A DNA stretch of 64,000 bases from Nocardia sp. NBC_01503 (GCF_036327755.1 NZ_CP109596.1:1426001-1490000); one strand, 5' to 3'; counted from the first letter of the stretch, positions 16,937 to 26,877 are shown. Notes: a model not told the origin generated them from the sequence alone. Numbers and translations: made by a program.

Positions 16937-18655
16937 GTGAACGACGCGGAACTGCGGTCGGACGATCTGTGGCTGTTCCGAGTGCTGCCGCTGCGACTGG
17001 TCATCCCGGTCGGGTTGGTCGGCGTGGTGGCCTCGCTGGTGGCGGTCGCTTTCAAAACCCCTTGGTGGGCAGTGCTTTTGGCGGGTCTAGTGCCCGTACT
17101 CATCGGTCTGGCGCCGGTCGGCGGCAAGGCGATCGGTATGCGGCTGGGCCGCTGGGTGGCGTACCGCTGGCGGCAGGCGCGTCGCCGCCCGGTGGAGGAG
17201 TCCAAGCAGTTCGACGTCCCGCTGCCCGATGGTGGCAGCTACGGATTGCGCTGGGACGGAACGCTGCTCACCACCATGCTGCGCATCGACACCCCGCCGG
17301 ACACGTTGACCCTGCTGCGGCGCGGATCGCTGAGCACCGATCAGGTGCTGCCGTTGGCCGAAATCGCCTCGTGCCTGCGGCAATACGATGTCGAACTGGA
17401 TTCGGCCGATGTGATCAGCACCGGAACCCGCACCGCCGGAACCGAAGCCGTACTGTCCGGATACGCGGCGAGTATCGCCCCGCTGGGACGGCTGTACGAC
17501 GAGATCCTCGGCCCGCTACCGGCCATCGCGCATCGCACGGTGTGGCTGGTGCTGCGATTGAACCCGCTGGCCAACTCCAAGGCCGTACAGAATCGCGGCG
17601 GCGGGCCCGAGGGCGCACTGCGCGCGGCAATCGTCGCCACCCGCCGGGTCGCGAATCGACTTGCGGCGCGGGGCATTACCGCCTCGGTGCTGACCACCGC
17701 CGAAATGACCGCCGCCACCCGCGAATTGACCCGCGGTATCCCCCTCGAAGAGTTCGTCGAAACCCCGAACTCCCTCGAACACAACGGCGTTCACCTCACC
17801 AGCTTCCAGATCGACCCGAGCCTGTTCACCGCCGACGGCCTGGCGGCGGTCTGGTCGGTCCGCAGCCTGGCGACCACGGTCACCGTGCGCCTGCGCCCCG
17901 CCGCGGCCGCCAGCTCGGACAGCGACCGCAAGGACGAGTTCATCGAAGTGGACGCCCGCGTCCGCTACGACACTCCGCAGGCCGTGGACGAGGCCCCGGT
18001 GGACGGCCTCCGCCCGCTCCCCCAGCGCCAATTGTGGGCGCTTACCGACACTTTGGCGTTCGGCGCGCAGGAGCTGCGCTCGGCCGCCCACCGCGGTCCG
18101 GTGAGCGCGCTCGCCGATATCACGGTGCCGACGGCGGGCTGCGGTCAGCTGATCGGCGCGGACGCCTCCGGCAGTGGCGTGGCGGTACCGCTCATCGGTG
18201 ACGGTTCGCGGCGCATCGACATCATCTCGGATCTGCACCTGGCCCAGCAGGTCATCCTGCGCGCCATCGCCCTCGGCGCGGGCGCGGTGGTGCACACCGC
18301 GCGCCCCGGAGCTTGGCAGCGCATGGTCAACAATGTCGGTGCGGCACACGCGCTCTCACTGGCCTCGTCCGTGACGCACAGCTCCCGCAACAGCACCATG
18401 ACCGCCCGCACCCCGCATCCGGCGGCCACGGTCATCGTCTTCGACGGCGTGCCCTCCACCACCCCACCGGGTTCGGCCACCGTGGTCACCCTGCACGAGC
18501 ACCTACCGCGGCACTACCAGCCCGACGCCGACGTGACGATCGTGCAGCACCCCAACGCCCCGCACACCGTCACCGTGCACACCCCGGCCACCCGAACCAC
18601 CGCGCAGCTGGTCACCACGCCGACCGAACAGCACTACATCGGCGCAACCCGCTGA
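16937..18655 (+). CDS. eccE: type VII secretion protein EccE
   Basis: A protein of about 572 aa. Two adjacent transmembrane helices near the N-terminus (LRLVIPVGLVGVVASLVAVA and WWAVLLAGLVPVLIGLAPVG) are followed by a large soluble domain, the architecture of EccE, the peripheral ESX membrane subunit. The GTG at 16937 gives MNDAELRSDDLW; an upstream TTG in the same frame is less likely. The gene lies 69 bases after eccA and is the last plus-strand ESX gene. The last ~100 residues are Thr/Pro/His-rich. Confidence 0.9.
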   Translation: MNDAELRSDDLWLFRVLPLRLVIPVGLVGVVASLVAVAFKTPWWAVLLAGLVPVLIGLAPVGGKAIGMRLGRWVAYRWRQARRRPVEESKQFDVPLPDGGSYGLRWDGTLLTTMLRIDTPPDTLTLLRRGSLSTDQVLPLAEIASCLRQYDVELDSADVISTGTRTAGTEAVLSGYAASIAPLGRLYDEILGPLPAIAHRTVWLVLRLNPLANSKAVQNRGGGPEGALRAAIVATRRVANRLAARGITASVLTTAEMTAATRELTRGIPLEEFVETPNSLEHNGVHLTSFQIDPSLFTADGLAAVWSVRSLATTVTVRLRPAAAASSDSDRKDEFIEVDARVRYDTPQAVDEAPVDGLRPLPQRQLWALTDTLAFGAQELRSAAHRGPVSALADITVPTAGCGQLIGADASGSGVAVPLIGDGSRRIDIISDLHLAQQVILRAIALGAGAVVHTARPGAWQRMVNNVGAAHALSLASSVTHSSRNSTMTARTPHPAATVIVFDGVPSTTPPGSATVVTLHEHLPRHYQPDADVTIVQHPNAPHTVTVHTPATRTTAQLVTTPTEQHYIGATR

Positions 18656-18701
18656 CCCACCGCGTATCGGCCGGCCTACCGCGTATCGGCGCGAAAGCCC
18701 T

Positions 18702-18734
18702 CGTCATCCCGGCATGCTTTCGGCCGGGATCCAC
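18702..18734. repeat. 33-bp palindromic repeat, copy 2 (inverted)
   Basis: The reverse complement of the element at 1652-1684 with one centre base changed. Here it lies in the 83-bp space between the convergent eccE and lipoprotein genes, a usual position for REP-like elements, and may act as a terminator. A short direct repeat (ACCGCGTATCGGC, twice) lies just upstream at about 18659-18691. Confidence 0.75.
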
Positions 18735-18738
18735 ACCG

Positions 18739-19896
18739 CTACATCCAGGCGCTGTTGACCAATACCGCGAACTGCGCCGCCGCACGCTGGTGCGCATCCC
18801 GCAGCTGAGCGCTGGCCACCTGCGCGACGTAGCGGCCCGACCGCACCGTGCAGGTGAAATGATCAGCGGCCGACGCCGTTTCGACACAGAATGCCTCCGG
18901 CACACCCGGCGGCGGATCGGACTGCTTCACCCCGGCCCGTAGCTCGTTCAGAACGGCGCTCGCGGCCTTGTCATCCCGCGCCCGCGCCACCAGCCCACCC
19001 GCGGAAATCCTCGCCACAGCATCGATTCCACCGAGTTCGATCAGGTGCCCCCACAGCGCCGCATCCGCGGCCACATGCCGGTACCCCCGTGCGTTGAACA
19101 CCGCCTCCTGATCGAAGCTCGGCGCCAGGTCCTCCCCCGCATGCAGCGACCGCCGCAACATATCCTGCGGGTCGTACCCCTGCTGCCGCATATCCCGCAC
19201 CGAAACCGGCGGCAGCTTGTCCAGTAGCGGCAATTGCGCCGCGATGGCCCGCTTGGTGAGCTCCTGCAACACGGTGAGATTCGGCTCCGGTCGCGCGACA
19301 TTCACAACGATCAAATAGTTCCCCCGCGCCAAGGCCGCGTCCAGTGCCGGAACATCCTGCCGCCAATGCGCTTTCGCATCCGGATACCAATCGAGCGTCA
19401 CCGGCGAACTAACCTTCGGCGCGGAACCGAACCCCGCCGCCTCCGCCTCTATCGCGGCGGTCCGAGCCGCCGCGGCCTCGGGAAACTGCAAAACGGTAAC
19501 CCGCACCCGGGTCGTATCCGGCACGGCAGTGGCAGCCATCCCGAACCCGAACATCATCCCATTGCGCTCGACAATCGGCCGAAGCAGCGAATCCACATCC
19601 CCACTCCCCCGAATAGCCTTCCCCACCAACTCATTCCCCAACCGCGGCTCAATCTCCGCCCCGGTAGGCACGGCTCCCGCCAACCGCACAATCGCCAACT
19701 CCATCCCCACCCCGTCATCCCCCACCGCCACCCGCCGGAAATCCACCGGATCCACGGAGTAGGCCCCCACATCAAGCCCCCGAATATCAACCTCCCCCGC
19801 AACCGGCGTACCAGCCAATACCTCCCCGCACCCCACCGCCCCCAACACAGCGGTCAACCCCAGCACCCCGCACCGAAACACCCTGTGCAACTTCAT
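18739..19896 (-). CDS. DUF7373-like lipoprotein
   Basis: About 385 aa. The start at 19896 (MKLHRVFRC) gives a signal peptide ending in LTAVLGAVGC, a near-lipobox with the lipidated Cys around residue 24. The mature part resembles the other lipoprotein in this window (23860-25050): both have a DVGAYS/DVGSYS motif early, a central YLIVVNVARPEPNL-like strand and a C-terminal region ending in a QFAVL/QYAVL stretch. Both flank the kinase pair, so they may be extracytoplasmic partners of the ESX system or of the kinases. The biochemical function is unknown. Confidence 0.7.
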   Translation of the reverse strand: MKLHRVFRCGVLGLTAVLGAVGCGEVLAGTPVAGEVDIRGLDVGAYSVDPVDFRRVAVGDDGVGMELAIVRLAGAVPTGAEIEPRLGNELVGKAIRGSGDVDSLLRPIVERNGMMFGFGMAATAVPDTTRVRVTVLQFPEAAAARTAAIEAEAAGFGSAPKVSSPVTLDWYPDAKAHWRQDVPALDAALARGNYLIVVNVARPEPNLTVLQELTKRAIAAQLPLLDKLPPVSVRDMRQQGYDPQDMLRRSLHAGEDLAPSFDQEAVFNARGYRHVAADAALWGHLIELGGIDAVARISAGGLVARARDDKAASAVLNELRAGVKQSDPPPGVPEAFCVETASAADHFTCTVRSGRYVAQVASAQLRDAHQRAAAQFAVLVNSAWM

Positions 19897-20055
19897 AATC
19901 GCGTCTATCTGGCCTTCACGAGAAAAGCGTACTGCGCCGAAACCCATTGCCGGGCACCGAGGAGTCACCCAACGGGATACCCAAGCACTATAGATTCGGA
20001 CATATCTGACCAGTTCGGTAGGCGTCGATCAAGCTGAGGCGGGTGCGACCACCAG

Positions 20056-21945
20056 CTACTTCGGCAACTTGTCCACCACTGACCTGGCTATGGATTCGGC
20101 TGCGGCACAGTGCGCGTCATTGTCATCATTGCCGTGCACCTTGACCTCCACCTGCTCCTGCTGGTTCCCCGCGTCGCGGTACGGGTATTCCCTTGTGCAG
20201 ATAGCCGCCACATTGCTCTTGGGTGCCAGCAGCACCCGACCGTTGCCCAGGTCGATCTGCGGATCGGGCGTGTCCGGCGGCGTGGTCTGCCTCAAGTTCA
20301 CCGCCACCTCGGCGGACCCCTCCCAAACGCAGGAATGGGCCGAAGCCTCTTTGGGAGCTACCGGAAGAGTTCCGATCAAAGACGTGAGGGCGTCACGGTC
20401 GACCAGTGCGCACGGATCCAGCCGCGCCAGAGAACGATCTGCATCGGCCATACGAGGCACAGCAGACACCTGCGCCAACCGGGTCAGTACGTACTCCGCT
20501 AGGCCACACTCATCCTCATTCCACGCAGAGACTGTGACGCCCCAGGTCGGATGGGCTTCATCCGGCTGTAGTGCACGATCGCACGATGTGGTGTTGTCCC
20601 GCCCGACCACCGGCCGGCCATCGATGACCGGACCCTTCGGCGCGAAGCCGAAGAGGTATGCGGCCGGATTGAAGTCGAATGCGTGGTCTTTGGACGCCAT
20701 CGCAAGGCAACCCCATGCCGAGTTCGGACGGAACGACCATTCCGGCACATTCGTCGGCCACCCTGCCGCCACTTCGGCAGGCAGTGAAGTCCCCAGTGCT
20801 GTACGGAGCCATGCGCAGGAATCCGCTTCGCGCATCTCGGTGAGCGACAACGGGAGTGGTGCGGCCTGCGAGTGTTCAGAATTGCCCCATCTGGTCCACG
20901 CTGCGCCCGCTGTCACCGCCAACACGAGCAGCACTGCGAGCAGGACCGGCAGTAGACGCCTCCCGGTCCGCGCGGGCCTGGCCTCGACCCCGGCGGCTCG
21001 GTCGCCGCTACGTAGACCGCGACGAGCGCCGGGCAATACGGTCGTCGCTTCCGGATTCGCCGCCAGCGCGGCAAGTTCCGTACCCAACCGGTCGATATCG
21101 TTGTGCACAGGCTCCGGCCACGGTCGCCCGTGTTCGGTGGGATGACCCAAATAGTCCAACATCTGGGCCGGCGTCGGACGTGCGGCCGCATCCTTACGCA
21201 GACAAGGCGCGATCAGATCCTGGAGTTCCGGGGGCACCCGCGTGAGATCAGGCTCGACGTGCACAATGTTGAACAACGTGTACGCAAGAGTTTGCGACGC
21301 GAACGGACTCTGCCCGGTTGCCGCCATTACCAGCAGCGACCCGAGTGAGAAGATATCGCTCGCAGGCGAAAGCGGCCCTGACAGTGCTTGTTCCGGTGAC
21401 ATGTAGGCGGGAGACCCCAGCACCGAACCGGTTTCGGTCAGTCCGGCCGGATTCTCCGCCGCCTGCGCGATGCCGAAATCGATTACCCGCGGGCCGTCAG
21501 TGGCCAGTAGGACGTTGGCGGGCTTGAGATCTCGATGAATCAGGGCGGCCTGATGAATAGCCTGCAATGCCGACGCCAGTCCGGCCGCGAGCATTCGCAC
21601 GGCCGCAGGTGGCAAGGGCCCGTACCGCTCGACGGCCGTATCCAGCGGTATCCCGACCACGAAGACCGAAGCCAACCATGGTGTCGCCGAGTCGACGTCG
21701 AAATCGATCACGGGGGCGGTGAAAGCACCCGAGACACGGGTGGATGCGGCCACTTCCCGTCGGAATCGGGCGCGATACTCGATTTCGTCGAGGAGGTGTG
21801 CGTGGACCTGCTTCACCGCTACCAGCCGACCGTCAGGTCCGGCTCCCAGCAGAACTCTGCCCATTCCACCTGCACCGAGAATACCGAGGATTCGGTATCG
21901 GCCGATTTGCTGCGGATCGCCCGGGGCGAGTGGACGAATCGTCAT
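20056..21945 (-). CDS. receptor-type serine/threonine protein kinase (distal of pair)
   Basis: A 629-aa Hanks-type kinase. The kinase domain (about residues 15-270) shows the glycine loop LGAGGMGRVLLG, VAVKQVH, catalytic loop HRDLKPANVLL, DFGIAQ and the SPAYMSPEQA activation segment. A membrane helix (LLPVLLAVLLVLAVTAGAAW, about residue 330) leads to an extracytoplasmic domain of about 280 residues with several Cys. It overlaps the upstream kinase gene by 4 bp (ATGA), and the two outer domains look related. No PASTA repeats are present, so the sensor differs from PknB. Confidence 0.93.
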   Translation of the reverse strand: MTIRPLAPGDPQQIGRYRILGILGAGGMGRVLLGAGPDGRLVAVKQVHAHLLDEIEYRARFRREVAASTRVSGAFTAPVIDFDVDSATPWLASVFVVGIPLDTAVERYGPLPPAAVRMLAAGLASALQAIHQAALIHRDLKPANVLLATDGPRVIDFGIAQAAENPAGLTETGSVLGSPAYMSPEQALSGPLSPASDIFSLGSLLVMAATGQSPFASQTLAYTLFNIVHVEPDLTRVPPELQDLIAPCLRKDAAARPTPAQMLDYLGHPTEHGRPWPEPVHNDIDRLGTELAALAANPEATTVLPGARRGLRSGDRAAGVEARPARTGRRLLPVLLAVLLVLAVTAGAAWTRWGNSEHSQAAPLPLSLTEMREADSCAWLRTALGTSLPAEVAAGWPTNVPEWSFRPNSAWGCLAMASKDHAFDFNPAAYLFGFAPKGPVIDGRPVVGRDNTTSCDRALQPDEAHPTWGVTVSAWNEDECGLAEYVLTRLAQVSAVPRMADADRSLARLDPCALVDRDALTSLIGTLPVAPKEASAHSCVWEGSAEVAVNLRQTTPPDTPDPQIDLGNGRVLLAPKSNVAAICTREYPYRDAGNQQEQVEVKVHGNDDNDAHCAAAESIARSVVDKLPK

Positions 21946-23810
21946 TTCGGCAACTGGGACAGCACAGTCGAGAACACTCGTTTGGCTCGGTCGCAGGCAC
22001 CGGGGAGATCGTTCTCATCGTTGACATAGATATATACGACCTCCGCCAGATCCTGGCGGGTGGGACGAGCCAAGTACTTCAGTGAGCAGGAATGATAGGC
22101 CGCGTCGTTGTCTTCGAGGTAGACCGTCGCTCCGTCAATCTGCACCGGCTGTGCCAGGGTACTGCCCCCGACCTTATCCGGGCGCGCGGTCTCGGTGAAG
22201 GACATGTCGAGTGTGGCATCGACACCGGCGAGTGTGCATCGGTAGGGGTAGCCGGTGCGCTCCGAACCGGCCCCGACCACCTCTGAAATCAGTGACTTCT
22301 GCATCAAGGCACAAGGATCCAGCCGGAGAATCGAGTTCGCCGGTAGTTGCAGTTGCGGCGGGTTCGCCGCGAGCCGGGTGACAATCGCGGTCATCACCTG
22401 ATCGGATAGACCACATCCGTCGCTCTTACCTGATATCGATACCTCGACTACTACAGCGGGATGATCCTGTGTGATAACTCGCCGATCGCAGAAGACATTC
22501 TTGCCGTATATTGGCATCCATCCGGTCACAGCTCCGCTGGGTGTCCAGGTGTCAAGCGTTTCCGAGACCGACCCGCCCATCGTCAAGGTGATTACTCGCG
22601 AGGTCCCCGCTGAATCCTTGAAGGTGGTCGAACAAGCATCGGCGTGACCGGCTTCGTAATCTCCATCTCGCTTCGCGATCGGTCCGTTCACCGACTTGTC
22701 CAGCAGCGCGCAGAGATCCAACTGCCGCCACTGCTCTCCTCCCATAATCACCGGCATATCGGTGGCGGGTGCGGCCTGCCCTTGCTGCAGCGCCCAATCG
22801 TGTGCCCCGAACGCAGCGGCGACGAACAGCACGAGACAACCGACTGCTGCCGCGAGGATACGAATATTGCGCCGACGAATACTTCGTAGCCCGGCTAGCT
22901 GCGCCTCGTATCGCGCGTGTTTCGCGGTTGTCTCCACCCACCAGTCCGAGTCGGAACGATGCTCCGCGATCGCGTCCCTGACCGCACCCGACCACACCGG
23001 CTCGGCTTCGATTTGCCCAACGGCATCGAGTATTTGCTCAGGAGTAGGACGTTGCTCAGGATCCTTCGCCAGGCAACGCTCGACAAGATCGCGTAACGGA
23101 GACGGGACTCGAGCGGTTTCGGGCGCTGAGTAGATGACGTTGTAGAGCACCTGCGGTGTGGCGGTGCCAGCGAACGGACTCTCACCGGATGCGGCCATGG
23201 CCAAGATCGCGCCAACCGAGAACACGTCGGCCGCTGGGGCGAGTTGATGCCCCTGCGCCTGCTCAGGCGACATGAATGCCGGTGAACCGATCACCGACCC
23301 GGTAGCGGTGAGTTTCGAATCGCCCTCGGTACCACGAGCGATACCGAAGTCGATGACTCGCGGTCCATCAGGAGCCAGGAGAACGTTGGCGGGCTTGAGA
23401 TCTCGATGGATCAGGCCGGTGCGATGAATCTCGATCAGCGCGGATGCCAGGCCCGCCGCCAGCAGTCGCAAGCCACCGAGCGACAGCGGCCCGGTCTCCT
23501 CCACAACCGTTTTCAGCGACGGGCCGGGGATGTATTCGCTCGCCAGCCATGGACTCTCGGATTCGGTGTCACAGTCGACCACTGCGGCGGTGTACGCGCC
23601 GGCCACTTGGCGGCTGGCCGCGACCTCACGTTGAAATCTCGCACGGAACTCGGGGTCGCCCGCAAGGTGTCGGTGAATCTGCTTGACTGCCAACAGCTTT
23701 CCGGTCGGCGACTCTCCGAGCAGCACCCGGCCCATACCGCCCTGGCCGATCACCGCCACCATACGGTTGCGTCCAAGCTGCCGCGGATCCTGGGAACCCA
23801 GCCCCTTCAT
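21942..23810 (-). CDS. receptor-type serine/threonine protein kinase (proximal of pair)
   Basis: A 622-aa kinase homologous over its whole length to the gene that follows it. Motifs are IGQGGMGRVLLG, LLAVKQIH, HRDLKPANVLL, DFGIARG and the SPAFMSPEQA segment. A membrane helix at about residues 315-335 (AAAVGCLVLFVAAAFGAHDW) precedes a roughly 285-residue extracytoplasmic domain with paired Cys (for example CALLDKS, CALMQKS). It starts 49 bases after the lipoprotein gene in the same direction. The pair looks like a tandem duplication with diverged sensor domains. Confidence 0.93.
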   Translation of the reverse strand: MKGLGSQDPRQLGRNRMVAVIGQGGMGRVLLGESPTGKLLAVKQIHRHLAGDPEFRARFQREVAASRQVAGAYTAAVVDCDTESESPWLASEYIPGPSLKTVVEETGPLSLGGLRLLAAGLASALIEIHRTGLIHRDLKPANVLLAPDGPRVIDFGIARGTEGDSKLTATGSVIGSPAFMSPEQAQGHQLAPAADVFSVGAILAMAASGESPFAGTATPQVLYNVIYSAPETARVPSPLRDLVERCLAKDPEQRPTPEQILDAVGQIEAEPVWSGAVRDAIAEHRSDSDWWVETTAKHARYEAQLAGLRSIRRRNIRILAAAVGCLVLFVAAAFGAHDWALQQGQAAPATDMPVIMGGEQWRQLDLCALLDKSVNGPIAKRDGDYEAGHADACSTTFKDSAGTSRVITLTMGGSVSETLDTWTPSGAVTGWMPIYGKNVFCDRRVITQDHPAVVVEVSISGKSDGCGLSDQVMTAIVTRLAANPPQLQLPANSILRLDPCALMQKSLISEVVGAGSERTGYPYRCTLAGVDATLDMSFTETARPDKVGGSTLAQPVQIDGATVYLEDNDAAYHSCSLKYLARPTRQDLAEVVYIYVNDENDLPGACDRAKRVFSTVLSQLPK

Positions 23811-23859
23811 ATGTCCCCTCCCGCATAGCTCACACTCCGGCAGCCTGATTCGAACGCGA

Positions 23860-25050
23860 TCATTTGCTGCCTTTCAGCACGGCATATTGAGCTGCGGCCA
23901 ACTGCCGCACATCGCTCTCTTGATCGCTGAATACCTCGGCGACAAACCGTTCGTAGGGAATCAGGCAGCGAAACTGGCGTGCGCCGGCAACAGTCGGATT
24001 CGGCTGCGTAGCTTTGAAACACGCAATACTCGGAGCACCTGCAACCCCACGCATCGGTATGTATTTCGACACGGTGGGCACATCGGTCAGATGGGCCGTG
24101 AAATCGCGTGCCGCATCGGCGTCGCGCATCTGATACAGATACTTGTTGTCCGACACCGCGATGGCCTTGACACCCTTGGAGTCATAGTCCCGCGCGTCGG
24201 CAGCCGGACTGGTGCCCAGCACGGCATACCCGCGCGGGCTGTACACCGCGAATTGCCGGGGGTCGAGGACCTGACTACCGGTTGAGACGAGGCGACTGAG
24301 CAGCTTGTCCCGGTCCAGTTTCAACATAGGCTGCTGGTCGGCTGGGGTGGGCACGTACCCGTCCAGTTTGGGTATCTGTTGCTCGTAGGTGCGGGCAACG
24401 AAACCTGTGAGCTGATCGAGGTTCGCCTGGGGTGCCTCCACGTACACCGCGATGAGGACCGACTTCCATGCCAACCAGCTTCCCAGGTTCGGCACCCCGG
24501 GGCGCCAATGGCTCTGAGCTGCTGGGTAATCGGGAATACCGACCGCCTGATTCTTGGCGTTCGCCGCAAAGTCGTTCTGGTTCATATCGACCGCCGCAGC
24601 CGCGGCGCTCTGCTCATCGGGGAAGGCGACGAGCGCCACGGAAAGGGTGTAACCCTTGTGGTATTCGCTTATATACGGCGTCTCCGCCGAAGCCGCGATA
24701 TAGGCGGCCAGAGGATGGTGCGGCGCAAGAGGCGGTGCGAAGACTCCGTCGCTGTTCCGGATACCGCCGGCAGTCGCGATGACGTTGCCGCCGTGCCCAG
24801 CCTGGAACTCCGGTGCCACATCGCTTCCGAATACGATGCGCTCGCCCAGGCGAAGTGACTCCACCAAGATGCCACGCGCACGGCTGGGTTGATCGTCGAA
24901 AGCGCTGTCCGCCCGCTGGGTCGAGTAGGAACCGACATCGAGCGTCTGGTCGTGATCCGCTGCCTGACTGTCACTTCCGCAGGCCACCGCCGTAACCACG
25001 ATCGTCATAGCCGAAGCCAGGACGGCGAGCCGACTCAATCGGAACCCCAT
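23860..25050 (-). CDS. DUF7373-like lipoprotein
   Basis: About 396 aa. The ATG at 25050 (MGFRLSRLAVLAS) is preferred because a G-rich ribosome site (AAAGGGGGG) lies directly upstream. The signal peptide ends in a good lipobox VTAVAC. The mature domain is paralogous to the lipoprotein at 18739-19896. Conserved elements include DVGSYSTQRAD near the N-terminus, SVLIAVYVEAPQANLDQL in the middle and YERFVAEVFSDQESDVRQLA near the end. It lies between eccB and the kinase genes on the same strand and may be co-transcribed with them. Confidence 0.75.
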   Translation of the reverse strand: MGFRLSRLAVLASAMTIVVTAVACGSDSQAADHDQTLDVGSYSTQRADSAFDDQPSRARGILVESLRLGERIVFGSDVAPEFQAGHGGNVIATAGGIRNSDGVFAPPLAPHHPLAAYIAASAETPYISEYHKGYTLSVALVAFPDEQSAAAAAVDMNQNDFAANAKNQAVGIPDYPAAQSHWRPGVPNLGSWLAWKSVLIAVYVEAPQANLDQLTGFVARTYEQQIPKLDGYVPTPADQQPMLKLDRDKLLSRLVSTGSQVLDPRQFAVYSPRGYAVLGTSPAADARDYDSKGVKAIAVSDNKYLYQMRDADAARDFTAHLTDVPTVSKYIPMRGVAGAPSIACFKATQPNPTVAGARQFRCLIPYERFVAEVFSDQESDVRQLAAAQYAVLKGSK

Positions 25051-25231
25051 ACACCCCCCTTTGCCCACGACTCCCCCGTGAGCATTCCGAACTCAGCTGA
25101 CGAACCCAGCGGTCAGACCGCACGGTCGGCGACAATCTAACATCGGCTGTGCGGCAGAGCCATTCGCGATGCAATGCGTCACAGTTGCGGCAAGCTGGTG
25201 CGTGCATGGCCGGAAAGTGCTGCACACCGGT

Positions 25232-26767
25232 TCATTTACTGAGAGTCGGCAGAGAATCGTAGCTGGTCAAAGCGTCTGTGGTACTGAGCATTGGACCCGG
25301 AACGAGTTGGCCGACAATCGCCCACGGCGCCAGGCGGGGCGTACCGCCGAGACCGAGCACCTGGGCCGTGGTCAGATCAGGTAATCCGTAGCTGATTCCA
25401 TTGTCCGCGACATAGAAGAGGCTGTCGCGGCGACGACTACCCGGTTCCATTCCAGTGGTCCGCACCAATTCGCCAGTGCTCGGCGGGATGTACACCTCGT
25501 CGATGCCGTCGGCGCTGCCATTGGCACCCGAGATGGTCACCGGGGACGCCGAATCCGCGAGCGGCAGACGTGTACCTACAAGTAGTGAGGTCGCGGCTCG
25601 GTCGCTGGGGCCTTCGGTGACGTCCGCGTCCTTCACATCGGTGGCCTTGGACTTCATCCACGTAATGCAGGCGACCGGATTGTCCTCCGCAGTAATGATT
25701 TTCGGTGCCACTGCAGGGAAGTCATCGACGGGTAGCACATGCACCGGGGGAAGAATCCCGTCCAGCAGGTCGGGAGTCACAGATCGGATGTCGTCCATAC
25801 CCTGCGAGTTCGTATTGCGGATTACCTGGGCGGTGAACTCCGAAATACGTTGCACACCTTCGGACAACACAACATACAGCTCGGATTTCGCCGAGTTACC
25901 CGGTGAGGCGACCCGGATGACCCCGCCCACCGGGATTCCATTGAGACGTCCCGGACCGGGATCGCCCGCATGTGGAATCGTCGGCGAAACCAGCGGCGGC
26001 ACTTCGATTGCCGCACCCACCAAACCGGTGGTGATCGGCCTGGCCCGCTGCCCCGCGAGATTCAACGAACGCGCCATGACGGTGTTCGTGGTGTCCACTT
26101 CGGCGCGTTTGCCGTCGTAGATCAAGTAATTCTTATCCGTCTTGGTGGACTTGTCCGTGCTGTGAACCAATAGAGCGGTACCCGCGTCGGCCTGTTTGAT
26201 CCGCGCATTCAATTCGAGGCCGCCCGCGATCACGGTTGTCTTCGACCCGGTGGCCGAGGCTGCGCCGCCGCTGGCAGACAACTGCACGGTGTCGCAGATC
26301 GTCCACTGGGACCCATCACCCTGACTGGACCCTGGCAGGGCCGCCGGGGCGCCTGGAATACCGAGAATTGGACCACGCGGCACGGTGTTCAGCTTGGCGT
26401 CCTTCACCGACTTCGGAGATTCGGCGGTACCCGAAATCAACCGAGCCGAAGCAAGATTCAGCGCCGGATGCAGCGTCATCTTAGTCTTGTCGTTCTTGTC
26501 CCGCACCACGACATACAGTGCGCCGCTGTCCTTACCCACGACGATGTTCGCGTCACCGATCGAGCCCTGCGGCCGAATGAAGGCCATGATCGTGCAACCC
26601 GCGACCACGAGCAGCGCCAGAATCGCGCCGGACAACAGGGACCGGAACTGTGCACGCATGGGGTCGTGCAGCATGCGTACATCGCGGCGAATCAATGCGT
26701 GGTCGAGACGACGCAGCAGGAACCGGTACCCATTGACCTGGGCCCGAGTGGTCAACTGGGCTGGCAC
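25232..26767 (-). CDS. eccB: type VII secretion protein EccB
   Basis: A 511-aa ESX core component with one transmembrane helix and a large periplasmic domain. The N-terminus QLTTRAQVNGYRFLLRRLDH followed by the helix SLLSGAILALLVVAGCTIM and PQGSIGDANIV is diagnostic for EccB. The rest is the repeat-containing periplasmic domain, with paired Cys (WTICDTV and PVACITW). The GTG start at 26767 has GGAGG upstream. It lies downstream of the esx pair, separated by a strong hairpin. Confidence 0.94.
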   Translation of the reverse strand: MPAQLTTRAQVNGYRFLLRRLDHALIRRDVRMLHDPMRAQFRSLLSGAILALLVVAGCTIMAFIRPQGSIGDANIVVGKDSGALYVVVRDKNDKTKMTLHPALNLASARLISGTAESPKSVKDAKLNTVPRGPILGIPGAPAALPGSSQGDGSQWTICDTVQLSASGGAASATGSKTTVIAGGLELNARIKQADAGTALLVHSTDKSTKTDKNYLIYDGKRAEVDTTNTVMARSLNLAGQRARPITTGLVGAAIEVPPLVSPTIPHAGDPGPGRLNGIPVGGVIRVASPGNSAKSELYVVLSEGVQRISEFTAQVIRNTNSQGMDDIRSVTPDLLDGILPPVHVLPVDDFPAVAPKIITAEDNPVACITWMKSKATDVKDADVTEGPSDRAATSLLVGTRLPLADSASPVTISGANGSADGIDEVYIPPSTGELVRTTGMEPGSRRRDSLFYVADNGISYGLPDLTTAQVLGLGGTPRLAPWAIVGQLVPGPMLSTTDALTSYDSLPTLSK

Positions 26768-26822
26768 TGAACCTCCGTCGGAACAAGAACTACATGCGGG
26801 ACACTACCGAGACCGGCACCCG

Positions 26823-26857
26823 ACAGCGCACCCCGCCGTGACAGCGGGGTGCGCTGT
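26823..26857. terminator. strong hairpin between the esx pair and eccB
   Basis: Perfect 14-bp arms (ACAGCGCACCCCGC and GCGGGGTGCGCTGT) around a 7-base loop, in the 110-bp gap between the second esx gene and eccB. No U-tract follows on the minus strand. It may be a partial terminator or a 3' stabiliser that lets the esx genes be expressed above the membrane components. Confidence 0.65.
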
Positions 26858-26877
26858 TGGGAGAAACCGTGATGGTC

